The notes under the pieces: model-generated | Told to the model about the DNA's origin: nothing | Seen by the model: the letters and a program-made list of their open reading frames with translations, nothing else | Database searches by the model: none | DNA from: Agaribacterium haliotis | GTDB lineage: Bacteria; Pseudomonadota; Gammaproteobacteria; Pseudomonadales; Cellvibrionaceae | Length of the DNA: 64,000 nucleotides | Assembly: GCF_002312815.1 (NCBI RefSeq) | Contig: NZ_NKQJ01000001.1 | Location: 434,126-498,125 of the forward strand | Direction of reading: 5' to 3' | Position numbers and translations under genes: made by a program | Shown: positions 35,410 to 45,607 of the stretch, in pieces | How positions within the stretch are numbered: the stretch's first letter is position 1 | How the letters are laid out: the number at the start of each line of letters is the position of its first letter

Positions 35410-37641
35410 TTACTGACTAATAACGTCTAGCTTAATACCGATTTTAGTCGCAAGTTCAGCAAAGTTCGGGAACGAGGTCGCAACATTGGCACAGTTGCGC
35501 ACGGTAATCGTATCTGTCGCCGCCAGCGATGCGACAGTGAAGCTCATCGCGATGCGGTGATCGCCAAAACTTTCAACTTCGCCGCCACCGATTGGGCCGC
35601 CTTCAACGATAATGCCATCGTCAGTGGTTTCGCATTTCACACCAAGAGTCACGAGGCCGTCGGCCATGGCTTGAATGCGGTCGGTCTCTTTTACGCGCAG
35701 TTCTTCAGCACCGCTAACAACGGTTCTGCCCTCAGCGCAAGCTGCGGCAATACACAGTACCGGGAATTCGTCGATGGCCAGCGGCACTTGCTCTTCCGGC
35801 ACCTGTATGCCCTTGAGTTTGGCGTGACGCACGCGGATGTCGGCAACGGTTTCACCGCCGATTTCGCGCTCGTTGCTAAGAGTAATATCGGCGCCCATCA
35901 TGCGCAGAATATTAATCACACCGTCGCGGGTTGGGTTGATGCCAACATGGGTCAGGGTCAGATCCGCGCCCGGAGTAATAGAGCCGGCAACAAGGAAAAA
36001 CGCTGCAGAAGAAATATCGGCTGGAATATCGATATTACAGGCCGTTAACTTGCCGCCGCTTTTCAGGCTGATGACATTGCCTTCGCGCTTAACATCGTAA
36101 CCAAAGCCACGCAGCATGCGCTCGGTGTGATCGCGGGTTGGCGCGGGCTCACTTACTGAAGTTTCGCCGTCGGCGTAGAGGCCAGCCAGAAGTACACAGC
36201 TCTTCACCTGGGCCGAGGCCATTGGCATGTCGTAGTGAATACCTTTGAGGCCACCTTCGTTGGCGCGAATCTGCATCGGCGGGCGACCGTTTTCGGCGGT
36301 GTCGATGCTTGCACCCAAAGCACGCAAGGGAATTGCGACACGGTTCATTGGGCGCTTGGTCAGGCTCTCGTCACCGGTCAGTTCGCTCGCAAACGGCTGG
36401 CCAGCTAAGATGCCGCTTAACAGGCGCATAGAGGTGCCGCTGTTGCCGACGTACAAAGAACCTGCCGGCTTTTTAAGGCCGTGCAGACCCACGCCGTGCA
36501 CGGTGACTTTGCCGTTTTCCGGGCCTTCGATTACCACGCCCATATCGCGAAAGGTCTGCAAAGTCGCAAGTGCATCTTCGCCTTCTAAAAACCCTTCAAC
36601 ATGGGTCGTACCTTCGGCCAGCGAGCCGAGCATAATGGAGCGGTGAGAAATACTTTTATCGCCAGGTACGCGAATTTCGCCGTTGGCTTGGCCGCCGGGC
36701 TCGGCGATGTAGGTGACGTTGGGGCTATCTGGGTTACTCATGGAACTACTATAGGCTTGATGACTTAACATTAGGGTAAAGCGATCACGCGCGGCTTTGG
36801 CTCGCGTAAATACGCCGGTGAGTTCGGTGACATCTTCGTTTTCAACAGCGGTGCGCAAGCGCCCCATATTGTCGAGAAACATGTCGATGGCACTGAGCAC
36901 TGCCTGTTTGTTCGCGAGCATAATGTCACGCCACATTGTTGCATCGCTCGATGCTATGCGGGTGAAATCGCGAAAACCGCCAGCAGCGTAGCGGAAAATA
37001 TTTTCATTTTGACTATCGTGGGCCAGGGTATCGACCAGCGAATAGGCAATTGCGTGCGGCAAGTGACTGGTGCTCGCCAGCACCTCATCGTGCAGGTCGA
37101 CATCCATTTCCAGCACATCGGCACCGACCTTCTGCCAAAGCTCGCGCACTCGCGCCAGGTGCGAGGCACCGGTCTGTTCGGCGGGCGTCAAAATCACGCG
37201 GTGATTGATATAGAGCTCGGCATTGGCAGCGTCGACACCGCTTTTTTCAGAGCCGGCTATCGGGTGGCCAAGCACCAACTGAGCGGGCAGATCACCGTAG
37301 ACAGCGCGGGCATCTTCGCGAACCGAACCTTTGACACTGGCGCCGTCAGTGATGGTTACAGTGGGCGCCAGCAGGGCCTGGCACTGCTCGAGTATCGAGC
37401 GTGTGCTCAGTGTCGGCACCGAGATAAACACCACATCGCCTTCGCCGAGTTCGGCAGCAATGCTTTCAAGGCCAACAACAGCTTCATCAACGACGCCGAG
37501 CTCGAGGGCGCGCTCGCACACTTCAGCCCGGCGGGCGATGCCAATCACGCGCTCACACGCGGCATTTTTACGTGCGGCAGCGGCAAGTGAACCACCGATA
37601 AGGCCGAGGCCAATGACAACCAGAGTACGCGTTTTTGCCAT
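35410..37641 (-). CDS. tyrA-aroA: Bifunctional prephenate dehydrogenase / EPSP synthase
   Basis: A 743-residue fusion. Residues 1 to about 295 are cyclohexadienyl/prephenate dehydrogenase: LVVIGLGLIGGSLAAAARK is the NAD site and VLGHPIAGSEKSGVDAA the catalytic His region. From about 300 comes AroA: VPGDKSISHRSIMLGSLAEG and GNSGTSMRLLSGIL bind shikimate-3-phosphate and PEP. This fusion is known in Pseudomonas and relatives. It follows pheA by 3 bp. It places the tyrosine branch and the common shikimate step on one chain. Confidence 0.96.
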   Translation of the reverse strand: MAKTRTLVVIGLGLIGGSLAAAARKNAACERVIGIARRAEVCERALELGVVDEAVVGLESIAAELGEGDVVFISVPTLSTRSILEQCQALLAPTVTITDGASVKGSVREDARAVYGDLPAQLVLGHPIAGSEKSGVDAANAELYINHRVILTPAEQTGASHLARVRELWQKVGADVLEMDVDLHDEVLASTSHLPHAIAYSLVDTLAHDSQNENIFRYAAGGFRDFTRIASSDATMWRDIMLANKQAVLSAIDMFLDNMGRLRTAVENEDVTELTGVFTRAKAARDRFTLMLSHQAYSSSMSNPDSPNVTYIAEPGGQANGEIRVPGDKSISHRSIMLGSLAEGTTHVEGFLEGEDALATLQTFRDMGVVIEGPENGKVTVHGVGLHGLKKPAGSLYVGNSGTSMRLLSGILAGQPFASELTGDESLTKRPMNRVAIPLRALGASIDTAENGRPPMQIRANEGGLKGIHYDMPMASAQVKSCVLLAGLYADGETSVSEPAPTRDHTERMLRGFGYDVKREGNVISLKSGGKLTACNIDIPADISSAAFFLVAGSITPGADLTLTHVGINPTRDGVINILRMMGADITLSNEREIGGETVADIRVRHAKLKGIQVPEEQVPLAIDEFPVLCIAAACAEGRTVVSGAEELRVKETDRIQAMADGLVTLGVKCETTDDGIIVEGGPIGGGEVESFGDHRIAMSFTVASLAATDTITVRNCANVATSFPNFAELATKIGIKLDVISQ

Positions 37642-37644
37642 GCT

Positions 37645-38772
37645 TCAGAGCACGCCTCGCGGGTAAGAGCCGAGCACTTTCAAATCGCTGACCCGGCCGG
37701 CAATTTCATCTAATGCGCGCTGGGCTGCGGCGTCATTTTGGTGGCCAACAAAGTCGATAAAAAACACGTAGTTCCACACGCCGCTTCTCGATGGCCTTGT
37801 TTCAACGCGCGTCAGGTCAACACCGTGGCGGTGGAAAGGCTCGAGCAAGTCGTGCAAAGCGCCGGGCTGGTTCAGAGTCGAAGCAACAATCGAGGTTTTA
37901 TCGTCGCCGCTCGGGCCGACCATTTCACTGCCGATAATTAAAAAGCGCGTGCTGTTATCGGGCATGTCTTCGATATTTTTGTTCAGCACTTGCAGGTCGT
38001 AGAGCTCGGCGGCCATCTCGCCGGCAATTGCAGCGGCATTCCACTCACCTTTGATGCGCTTTGCCGCTTCGCTGTTTGAGCTTACGGCAATGCGATCGGC
38101 TTTCGGGTAATTCGCATCCAGCCACTTGCGGCACTGGCTCAAGCTCTGCGCGTGCGAATAAATGCGGGTGATGCTATCGGTGCGTGTCACATCGCTCACC
38201 AGCATATTGTGGTGAATACGCAAAACCACTTCGCCGCAAATTTTAACGCTGCTGTCGAGGAAGTTATCGAGCGTGTGAGTCACCACACCTTCGGTACTGT
38301 TTTCAACCGGCACCACACCGTAGTGAGCAGCGCCAGAGGCCACTTCGCGAAAAACTTCATCAATGGCGGTCATCGATACCGCTTTGGCACTGTGGCCAAA
38401 GTGTTTTAGCGCCGCCTGCTGAGTAAAGGTGCCTTCGGGCCCAAGATAAGCAACGTGAATTTGCTCTTCAAGTGCCAGACAAGCGCTCATAATTTCGCGA
38501 AAAAGCCGGGCAAATTCTTCATCGGATAAGGGCCCTTGGTTGCGCTGCATGGCCTTGCGCAATACCTGGGCTTCACGCTCAGGGCGATAAAACTTTGGTG
38601 CTCTTTCGGGGCCTTTGCTGCCACCGGAATTGGCCGTTTTTACCTTAGCCACGTCCATCGCACAGCGAGCGCGATCAGAGATCAGCTCGCCAATTTGAGT
38701 ATCAATTGCGTCGATTTTGTCACGCAGCTTGCCAAGTTCTTCGGCCTCACTGAGTTTCTTATCGTCTGCCAT
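37645..38772 (-). CDS. pheA: Bifunctional chorismate mutase / prephenate dehydratase
   Basis: A 375-residue P-protein for phenylalanine synthesis. It has an AroQ chorismate mutase (about residues 8-98, LRDKIDAIDTQIGELISDRA), then prephenate dehydratase (about 105-285, YLGPEGTFTQQAALKHFG and the DNSTRFLIIG motif), then an ACT domain with GALHDLL and TRPSRSGVWNY for Phe feedback. The length is normal. It overlaps gyrA by one base. The serC gene that often stands between gyrA and pheA is absent. Confidence 0.97.
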   Translation of the reverse strand: MADDKKLSEAEELGKLRDKIDAIDTQIGELISDRARCAMDVAKVKTANSGGSKGPERAPKFYRPEREAQVLRKAMQRNQGPLSDEEFARLFREIMSACLALEEQIHVAYLGPEGTFTQQAALKHFGHSAKAVSMTAIDEVFREVASGAAHYGVVPVENSTEGVVTHTLDNFLDSSVKICGEVVLRIHHNMLVSDVTRTDSITRIYSHAQSLSQCRKWLDANYPKADRIAVSSNSEAAKRIKGEWNAAAIAGEMAAELYDLQVLNKNIEDMPDNSTRFLIIGSEMVGPSGDDKTSIVASTLNQPGALHDLLEPFHRHGVDLTRVETRPSRSGVWNYVFFIDFVGHQNDAAAQRALDEIAGRVSDLKVLGSYPRGVL

Positions 38773-41414
38773 TACTCGTCACCGCCCTCTTCTGATGCGC
38801 CTTGCGCCTGAGCTGCTGCCGTGTTGTTTTCGGCATCAGCTGCTTGTGCGCTTTCGCCGTCTTCAGAGACTTCTGCGCTGGCAGCCAAACCCTCTTCAAT
38901 ACGCTCAACACCAACAATGTGCTCGCCCTCTTTCACCTTAATCAGGCGCACACCCTGAGTGTTGCGACCGAGCACACCGATTTCATCAACGCGGGTGCGA
39001 ACCAAGGTGCCCTGGTCGGAAATCAGCATAATTTCTTCGCCGTCAAAGACCTGCGTGGCTCCAACAAGCGCTCCGTTGCGCTCTGTGCACTGCATGGCGA
39101 TAACACCTTGAGATCCGCGACCTTTGGTTGGGAATTCAGTGACGGCGGTGCGTTTGCCGTAGCCGTTTTCACTTACCGTCAGCACATTGCCGTTTTCTTC
39201 AGGAATGATCATGCCGATGACGCGCTGCTCGTCTTTAAGTTTGATACCGCGCACACCGCGGCTGACACGACCCATTGGGCGCGCTGCTTCTTCGTTAAAG
39301 CGCGCGGCTTTGCCGTCGGAGCTCAGCAGCAGAATATCTTTTTGGCCATCGGTGATGGCGGTGCCTACAAGGTGATCGCCTTCATCGAGATTAATCGCAC
39401 GCAGGCCAACCGAGCGCGGGCGCGAGTACTGGCTCAGGGCGGTTTTCTTAACGGTGCCGTTTGACGTTGCCATCACAATAAAGTGATCTTCGTCGAACTC
39501 TTTCACCGGCAGAATCGAGGTGATGCGTTCGCCGTCTTCAAACGGCAGCATATTTACAATCGGGCGACCGCGGCTCTGGCGACCGGCCACAGGGATCTGA
39601 TAAGTCTTCAGCCAGAACACCTTGCCGACATTGGTAAAGCACAGAATGTAGTCGTGAGTATTCGCGATAACGAGGTGCTCAACAAAGTCCTCGTCTTTAA
39701 CCGAAGTCGCCGATTTACCCATGCCGCCGCGGCGCTGGGCCTGGTAGGCATCAAGCGGCTGGCTCTTGGCGTAACCGCCGTGAGAGATGGTGACCACACG
39801 CTCTTCTTCGGTGATCAGGTCTTCTTCGTTCAGGTCGAGCATGCTCTCCTGAATATCGGTGCGGCGCTCGTCGCCGTACTCGGCCTGAATCGCTTCAAGC
39901 TCTTCGCGAATCACTTCCATCAAACGCGCGCTGTTACCGAGAATTTCGAGGTACTCAACAATTTGCGCGAGGCGCTCTTCGTATTCGGCAACAAGCTTGT
40001 CGTGCTCCATACCGGTCAAGCGGTGCAGGCGCAGCTCGAGGATGGCTTTAACCTGAGCCAAACTTAAATAGTATTTACCGTCGCGCAGGCCAAACTCTTC
40101 GCCGAGGCCGTCCGGACGACAGGCATCGGCGCCGGCGCGCTCGAGGTACTGACCAATCAGGCCGACATCCCAGGCGCGAGCCAGCAAAGCTTCTTGTGCC
40201 TCTGCCGGGCTGGCAGAGTTTTTAATCATGGTGATAACTTCATCGATATTGGCAATCGCCACCGCCAGACCTTCGAGCACGTGGCCGCGCTCGCGCGCCT
40301 TGCGCAGCAGGTAAACAGTGCGGCGGGTGACCACCTCGCGGCGGTGTTTGATAAAGTGCTCAAGCAGCTCTTTGAGGTTAAGTACCTTGGGCTGGCCATC
40401 GACCAGGGCAACAATATTAATGCCAAAGACACTTTGCAGCTGGGTCTGGGAGTAGAGATTGTTGAGCACCACTTCGCCGCTGTCGCCGCGCTTAATTTCG
40501 ATAACTACACGCAGGCCGTCTTTGTCTGACTCGTCGCGAATTTCGCTGATGCCTTCAAGTTTTTTCTCTTTCACCAGCTCGGCGATGCGCTCGATCAGGC
40601 GCGCTTTGTTCAGCTGGTAGGGAATTTCGTGAATAACAATGCGCTCGCGATTGTTTTTCTCGTTGATTTCAACTTCCGCTTGCGCGCGGATATAGATGCG
40701 ACCGCGACCGGTGCGGTAAGCCTTTAGAATGCCGGCGCGACCATTAATAATGGCACCGGTAGGGAAATCCGGCCCGGGAATGTAGTCCATCAGCTCATCG
40801 ATGCCAGTTTCGGGATTATCGATCAGCGCAATACAACCTTTAACCACCTCGCGCAAATTGTGCGGCGGGATATTGGTCGCCATACCAACAGCGATACCGG
40901 AGCTGCCGTTTACCAACAGGTTGGGTACACGAGTGGGCATGACCTCGGGAATTTTTTCAGTGCCGTCGTAGTTTTCTACATAGTCGACGGTTTCTTTGTC
41001 GAGATCGGCGAGAATTTCGTGGCTGATTTTAGCCATGCGAATTTCGGTATAACGCATCGCCGCCGCGCTGTCGCCATCGATCGAACCAAAGTTACCCTGG
41101 CCGTCAACCAGCATGTAGCGCAGGCTAAAAGGCTGGGCCATACGCACGATGGTATCGTAAACCGCACTGTCGCCGTGCGGGTGGTATTTACCGATGACGT
41201 CACCAACAACACGCGCAGACTTTTTAAAGGCTTTGTTGTAGTCATTTTTGAGCTCGCCCATCGCAAACAACACGCGGCGGTGCACCGGCTTAAGGCCGTC
41301 GCGCACATCGGGCAGGGCCCGGCCGACAATGACACTCATGGCGTAATCGAGGTAGCTCTGTTTGAGCTCGTCTTCGATGGTAATCGGTAAAATTTCTTTT
41401 GCTATATCACCCAT
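38772..41414 (-). CDS. gyrA: DNA gyrase subunit A
   Basis: An 880-residue type II topoisomerase subunit. The breakage domain has [10 protein letters not shown] with the catalytic Tyr near residue 122. The quinolone-resistance region [18 protein letters not shown] keeps the wild-type Ser and Asp. The C-terminal beta-pinwheel contains the GyrA box [10 protein letters not shown]. The tail is acidic ([14 protein letters not shown]), as in E. coli. The upstream region 41415 onward carries its promoter and repeat elements. Confidence 0.98.
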   Translation of the reverse strand: MGDIAKEILPITIEDELKQSYLDYAMSVIVGRALPDVRDGLKPVHRRVLFAMGELKNDYNKAFKKSARVVGDVIGKYHPHGDSAVYDTIVRMAQPFSLRYMLVDGQGNFGSIDGDSAAAMRYTEIRMAKISHEILADLDKETVDYVENYDGTEKIPEVMPTRVPNLLVNGSSGIAVGMATNIPPHNLREVVKGCIALIDNPETGIDELMDYIPGPDFPTGAIINGRAGILKAYRTGRGRIYIRAQAEVEINEKNNRERIVIHEIPYQLNKARLIERIAELVKEKKLEGISEIRDESDKDGLRVVIEIKRGDSGEVVLNNLYSQTQLQSVFGINIVALVDGQPKVLNLKELLEHFIKHRREVVTRRTVYLLRKARERGHVLEGLAVAIANIDEVITMIKNSASPAEAQEALLARAWDVGLIGQYLERAGADACRPDGLGEEFGLRDGKYYLSLAQVKAILELRLHRLTGMEHDKLVAEYEERLAQIVEYLEILGNSARLMEVIREELEAIQAEYGDERRTDIQESMLDLNEEDLITEEERVVTISHGGYAKSQPLDAYQAQRRGGMGKSATSVKDEDFVEHLVIANTHDYILCFTNVGKVFWLKTYQIPVAGRQSRGRPIVNMLPFEDGERITSILPVKEFDEDHFIVMATSNGTVKKTALSQYSRPRSVGLRAINLDEGDHLVGTAITDGQKDILLLSSDGKAARFNEEAARPMGRVSRGVRGIKLKDEQRVIGMIIPEENGNVLTVSENGYGKRTAVTEFPTKGRGSQGVIAMQCTERNGALVGATQVFDGEEIMLISDQGTLVRTRVDEIGVLGRNTQGVRLIKVKEGEHIVGVERIEEGLAASAEVSEDGESAQAADAENNTAAAQAQGASEEGGDE

Positions 41415-41614
41415 GAAACCGTGATTTTCCTTATTGTCAGCGAGCTTTGTTGGTCTCGTTTCGGTCCAATAACTGCCCGCCCCAGAGCCTGGGCAAACGC
41501 GGACACATAAAAGGACGCTATGTTAGCACAAATGCAGTGGCAGACTTAAGTTCTTACTGCCTCGTTTAACTGGTCAAATTACGAACACCCCGCCATTTTT
41601 AGCTTCGCTTTCCA

Positions 41615-41738
41615 CTTTGAGTCGCAGGCAATGGCATCGAGGGACGCGGTGAACCCATCCAGGGGCGCTTAGCCGCCGCATCCATGCGGCACCTCTCGCC
41701 TTTAAGAAAGCCTCTCAACCTTCACCTGCGACTCAAAG
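41615..41738. repeat. 124-bp element with 14-bp perfect inverted ends
   Basis: CTTTGAGTCGCAGG at 41615 and CCTGCGACTCAAAG at 41725 are perfect inverted ends. Inside are a segment shared with 41943-42052 and the hairpin GCCGCAT-CC-ATGCGGC (41675-41690). It has no open frame, so it may be a non-autonomous mobile element or a REP-like unit. Confidence 0.6.
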
Positions 41739-41942
41739 CTACCAAAGTGCCAACACCACCGAGTCAATGCTTTCACTTACCGGATCAAACTAAACACCAT
41801 TTGAACCGGCATACAATCGAGACTCAGAAAAAGGTGCTTAACGCACGCTCCCCCCTATTCTCTATATCGACCGGCTTAATAGGATTGGCACACAGCAACT
41901 TAAGCTGGCTCAGGAGCTTGATTGGGCCGCTCTTAAAGGAAT

Positions 41943-42052
41943 GAGGTGCCGCATGGTCGTTACATGGATGTAACCAATAAGAGCAGCCGGATGCAGCGGC
42001 TAAGCGCCCATGGATGGGTTCACAGCGTCCCACGATGCCTGCAGAGCCAGCT
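41943..42052. repeat. Inverted second copy of the 41629-41697 repeat
   Basis: Read on the minus strand it matches the first copy over ACCCATCCATGGGCGCTTAG and neighbouring bases, and both begin near a GGCATCG and end in GCGGCACCTC. This copy carries an extra segment with the hairpin GTTACAT-GG-ATGTAAC (41959-41974), plus CCCATGGATGGG (42007-42018). CACAGCGTCCC is shared with the array at 52572-53473. Confidence 0.65.
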
Positions 42053-42108
42053 GAAGCGGAAAACCTAGAACAATCGTATAATGCCGTCGAAATTACCCAG
42101 GCTGCTTT

Positions 42109-42867
42109 ATGACTGACTCCGACGCTTATTTAGAACGCAAAAAACGCTTTGCTCAGATGTTAACGATTTACGGTCGAAATACCGTCTATGAAGCCTTGAG
42201 CATGGTTGGGGTGAAAGCCCGGAGACTGCACCTGGCCAGCAGCAACAAAAAAGCAAAAGTACTCGACGACATCGAAGCGATGGCCGTCGCCCAGGGTGCA
42301 GAAGTGCTGTATCACGATAAACAAGCGCTCTCCCGAATTAGCAAAAACAGCAAGCAAGACCAGGGTGTCGCGCTGGACATACACACCGAAGCCTTGGCCG
42401 AATTTGACGCTGGCGCACTTGAGAGCGGGGAATATATTGCCCTGGATCGCGTCACCAACCCGCAAAATCTCGGCATGATTATTCGCAGCGTTTGCGCATC
42501 GCCAATTAAAGCCTTGATCCTGCCGCGCAAAGGCTGCGCCAAGCTCGATGCTCTGGTCATAAAAGCCAGCGCCGGCAGTTTATTTCGCTGCCCTATTTTG
42601 CGCTGCGACCATTTAGTTAAAAGCTTAACAAGCGCTCAACAATGCGGAGCCATCATTAGCGGGCTCGACTTAAATGCAAATGCCAACTTTGACACACTCA
42701 GCTCAGGCAAAACGCGCATTTTTGTACTCGGCAACGAAAGCGAAGGCATAAGTAAAGAACTGCAGGCACTTTGCGACGAACGCCTGCGCATCACTATGGC
42801 GCGCGGGGTTGAATCACTGAATGTTGCCGTTACGGCGAGCTTAATTGCTTTTCGCACGCAGCTTTAA
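42109..42867 (+). CDS. TrmH/SpoU family RNA 2'-O-ribose methyltransferase
   Basis: A 252-residue SPOUT-fold enzyme. A substrate-binding N-terminal domain (YGRNTVYEALSMVGVKARRL) precedes the three knot motifs: ALDRVTNPQNLGMIIRSV, IFVLGNESEGISKELQ and RITMARGVESLNVAVTASLI. The target, rRNA or tRNA, cannot be told from sequence alone; RlmB-like 23S rRNA modification is one option. It is divergent from gyrA. Confidence 0.9.
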   Translation: MTDSDAYLERKKRFAQMLTIYGRNTVYEALSMVGVKARRLHLASSNKKAKVLDDIEAMAVAQGAEVLYHDKQALSRISKNSKQDQGVALDIHTEALAEFDAGALESGEYIALDRVTNPQNLGMIIRSVCASPIKALILPRKGCAKLDALVIKASAGSLFRCPILRCDHLVKSLTSAQQCGAIISGLDLNANANFDTLSSGKTRIFVLGNESEGISKELQALCDERLRITMARGVESLNVAVTASLIAFRTQL

Positions 42868-42978
42868 CTTGCAGCCCTTGCAATCAACTGTTGTGTTGAA
42901 CTGCTGTGCTCAACCCTTGTGCATCAACAAATGCGCAAAACGTACACTCACTTTAAACCACCTCAACTACAAACATCC

Positions 42979-43917
42979 ATGTCCTTGTTTAAAAGCGCGC
43001 TAATTTATCATTTAGTACTAGTAACCGCCGCGACCGGCACAACAAGCGCCGGGATATACAAGTGGACAGACGCAAATGGCAAGGTTCATTTTAGCGATAA
43101 AAAACACGGGCATATTCAACAAGAGCAAATCACACTCGACACCCAACAAAGTGCGTGGAACCGCTATAACATTGAAGTCAAAACCATAGGCGCGACGCTG
43201 AGCGCAAACGAGCAAAGGCAGATTGCCGAAGGTGTAAACTGGGTTTACGAGTTTTATGATCGTGTGTTGTTTTTTGATTTTTACAAAACCGTTCCGGTAA
43301 GCATCACTGTTCTAAGTGACAAAAGCGCCTACATCAGCCACTTACAAAAAACTTACCACTATGACGCCCGCCACTCACTGGGTGTTTATCTGCGCTCACA
43401 CAATAGAATATATACCTATATAAACGAACAAGATCGCAGCCGAACATTTAGAACAATTAAACATGAAACTAGCCACGCAATTGTTGACACGCTAAGCACG
43501 TACACCCCGCGCTGGCTAAACGAAGGCCTCGCCGAGCAAATGGAGTTTATTAGCAAAAACAATGGGCGCCTGAACATTCAAGCCCACAAGATAAATCAAC
43601 GCATAGTCCAACAAGATGTTAAAACCGGGAAAATATTAAGCGTTGAACAGTTGCTAAAAATGAAAAGCAGCGATTGGGGGCGACATATGGCTAACAATTC
43701 CAGCCTACAATCCCAGGCAGGGCAATTTGTTAACCTTCTTATGCAAACCGGCCCGGATCGAAGCTTTATCTCACGCTTATTACATAATTTTGTCCGCGGC
43801 GACAGAACCCTATCCTACTACCTTGTGGATGATAATTATGTAGGCGGCATTAAAACCCTGGAATTAAAATGGCGGCGATGGGCTAAGACACCGGGTGACA
43901 AAAGCATCACCCTGTGA
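42979..43917 (+). CDS. Exported DUF4124 protein with a gluzincin-type metallopeptidase domain
   Basis: A 312-residue protein. The start gives MSLFKSALIYHLVLVTAATG, a signal peptide; an upstream in-frame ATG at 42919 would bury it. DUF4124 follows (GIYKWTDANGKVHFSDKKHG). Then comes a peptidase-like domain: IKHETSHAIVDTL is an HExxH zinc motif, and RWLNEGLAEQME gives the third zinc-ligand Glu, as in the peptidase MA superfamily. The substrate is unknown. It probably acts in the periplasm. No ribosome site is evident. Confidence 0.8.
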   Translation: MSLFKSALIYHLVLVTAATGTTSAGIYKWTDANGKVHFSDKKHGHIQQEQITLDTQQSAWNRYNIEVKTIGATLSANEQRQIAEGVNWVYEFYDRVLFFDFYKTVPVSITVLSDKSAYISHLQKTYHYDARHSLGVYLRSHNRIYTYINEQDRSRTFRTIKHETSHAIVDTLSTYTPRWLNEGLAEQMEFISKNNGRLNIQAHKINQRIVQQDVKTGKILSVEQLLKMKSSDWGRHMANNSSLQSQAGQFVNLLMQTGPDRSFISRLLHNFVRGDRTLSYYLVDDNYVGGIKTLELKWRRWAKTPGDKSITL

Positions 43918-43935
43918 AATAAGCCCTAAGCGATA

Positions 43936-45183
43936 CTAAGCGAGCGCATCCAGATCTTCGATAAGTTGCGCCATCACGCTCTCTGCCTGAGCGCCACTTT
44001 GCTCAACTAACTGTTCGGGCAGCGCAGAAAACAGCCCCAAGGCCTGCGATTTATGCCTCATATCTTCAAGCGCCTGAACAAAACGCGCCAACAGCATTAA
44101 TTGCTCATCGTGTTTATCAAATGGCTCACCGGTCGCCTCAGCTTTTGCCGGCGCGGAAGCATAAGTTGTATCGGTTTGAGCGCTGTATTCGTAGCGCAGC
44201 TTCAAAGAAAAGCGCGCAATTTCTTCGCTGTTAAAACCAAGCTCGCTTGCGTGCTCAAATGCGGCATTGATATCACCGTTAAAAAATAAATCGCTGACCT
44301 CGCGCACCTGGGTGAGCAAATCTTCGATGGCAGCGAGCTCGTCATCGTCAAGCTCGCCCTGAATATCGAGATAAAAACCCGCAGCCGCGTGAAAACTGCC
44401 CGACAGCGTTTCATCGCCATAGGCCACTTTTTGCCCCTGCAAGACGCTGCCCTGGGCATAGGCCGCGCGAATCTGTACACGATCACCATCTTTCGTAGTT
44501 AAATCAAACGCAAAACTTCGGCTTTCACTGCGACGATAATCAAAACTTGAAGCCTCGATCAGTGAACGCAAATTATCGGCTTCAGAGTTGCCCCCCGGCC
44601 TTGTTTCACCAGCCTGCGCCGGCGCCGAAAATACAGGCAGCGGCTCAGCCTCAACACTATTTAGTTTTGCCGTCGCGCGGCGCTCGGCCTGCTGTTCGCG
44701 AAGCTGGTCTGTCACCGGCGAGGCGATACCGAGATCTTCTGCGATCGCGTCGATGCCGTCGAGCACATCACTAAAGGTCTGCTCAATCGCTTCTTCGACT
44801 TCAGGATAAAGCATCGCCAAGGCACTTAGCTGCTCGTAAGCTTCATGATAACCCTGCAAAAAACCCTGGAGGCCGGCTTCAAGGCGCGAGACTAACTGCT
44901 CGTCGCTGGCGCCCTCGGCGGCGTCGATCTGCAAGCGGCCATTAATAAACGCAAGAATGGTATTAGCGGCGTCAGTGCGGCCGGAGCCCTCGAGTGCCTT
45001 TGACGCCGGTTGCGAATACGCAGAAGCCTCTGAGGCCTGATTCCCGGCGCCCCCGGCTGCCGAAGTGTGCCCGTCATCCGCGCCGCGCTGTGAACTTTGT
45101 ACGCCGGAGCCCGAGCGTTGGTATTGCAATTGTTGATAGTGGTTGCGCTGGTGAAGCGCAGTATTCGACGTAGAAAGTGTCAT
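43936..45183 (-). CDS. DUF5610-type protein of unknown function
   Basis: A 415-residue acidic protein with no signal peptide. The start at 45183 is set by AGGAGG five bases upstream; an ATG nine codons earlier lacks one. A Ser/Gly/Gln-rich, probably disordered N-terminus (about 1-75) is followed by a helical segment (AANTILAFINGRLQ) that matches DUF5610. Further on is a beta-rich segment (SFAFDLTTKDGDRVQIRAAY) and a helical C-terminus. It converges with the metallopeptidase gene. The role is unknown. Confidence 0.65.
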   Translation of the reverse strand: MTLSTSNTALHQRNHYQQLQYQRSGSGVQSSQRGADDGHTSAAGGAGNQASEASAYSQPASKALEGSGRTDAANTILAFINGRLQIDAAEGASDEQLVSRLEAGLQGFLQGYHEAYEQLSALAMLYPEVEEAIEQTFSDVLDGIDAIAEDLGIASPVTDQLREQQAERRATAKLNSVEAEPLPVFSAPAQAGETRPGGNSEADNLRSLIEASSFDYRRSESRSFAFDLTTKDGDRVQIRAAYAQGSVLQGQKVAYGDETLSGSFHAAAGFYLDIQGELDDDELAAIEDLLTQVREVSDLFFNGDINAAFEHASELGFNSEEIARFSLKLRYEYSAQTDTTYASAPAKAEATGEPFDKHDEQLMLLARFVQALEDMRHKSQALGLFSALPEQLVEQSGAQAESVMAQLIEDLDALA

Positions 45184-45255
45184 GGGGCCTCCTGATTTCA
45201 TCGATGGCAAAGCTCCGAGCTGCAGCCTGCTTAAATTAACGACGCCTGTTTTATC

Positions 45256-45325
45256 AAGCGTCTAATTTACAAAGGTCTAAATTCCCAAGGCCTAAGTTAC
45301 GAAGGTCTAAGTTACGAAGGTCTTG
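45256..45325. repeat. 15-bp tandem repeat, four units and a partial
   Basis: The unit AAGGTCTAAGTTACG and variants repeat with a strict 15-bp period (TCTA or CCTA at 45261, 45276, 45291 and 45306, then TCTT at 45321). It lies about 75 bp upstream of the DUF5610 start, within reach of its promoter. Confidence 0.75.
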
Positions 45326-45593
45326 AGCAAAGACTTTGTTAAAAACTCCCTAATATTAGAAATCTCGCCGCTGTTAGAAAGCTAAGCGGTACAGACGAGT
45401 TCCCTAGTGCCAGTCATCGGCAGGGCCGGTCAAAACTTCAATACCGTTCAGCACTGAACACAATGATTTTTATGCCAAGTGTCTATTCAATTACACAAGG
45501 TCGAACACACAAGGCCGGGCACACAGGCCGGCCAGATCAGTAACAGCAGCGCCGATATGCAGCGCTGCACTTATGCATTCAAACAACACAAGC

Positions 45594-45607
45594 TTGACCC
45601 CCGTCAA
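45594..45607 (+). promoter_or_regulatory. FNR/Anr-type box upstream of hemN
   Basis: TTGAC-CCCC-GTCAA is a perfect inverted repeat that closely matches the FNR/Anr consensus TTGAT-N4-ATCAA. The -10-like hexamer CATACT at 45629-45634 lies where an FNR class II promoter would place it. Oxygen control of hemN by FNR/Anr is known in E. coli and Pseudomonas. Confidence 0.7.

Larger units (their letters stand above)
41415..42108. other. Intergenic region with paired inverted repeat elements
   Basis: Besides the divergent promoters for gyrA and the methylase, it holds two inverted copies of a structured repeat (41629-41697 and 41943-42052) and a 14-bp inverted repeat (41615-41628 with 41725-41738) around the first copy. 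No protein gene is supported. Confidence 0.6.

Noticed and set aside
38802-41390. Several long plus-strand frames opposite gyrA
   Set aside because: They mirror gyrA codon use and carry no recognisable domain or start signal.
38900-41414. Quinolone-resistance changes in GyrA
   Set aside because: The resistance region keeps the usual Ser and Asp, so no change is seen.
41824-42033. Small minus-strand frame across the gyrA upstream repeats
   Set aside because: It is made of the repeat element itself and has no ribosome site or conserved motif.
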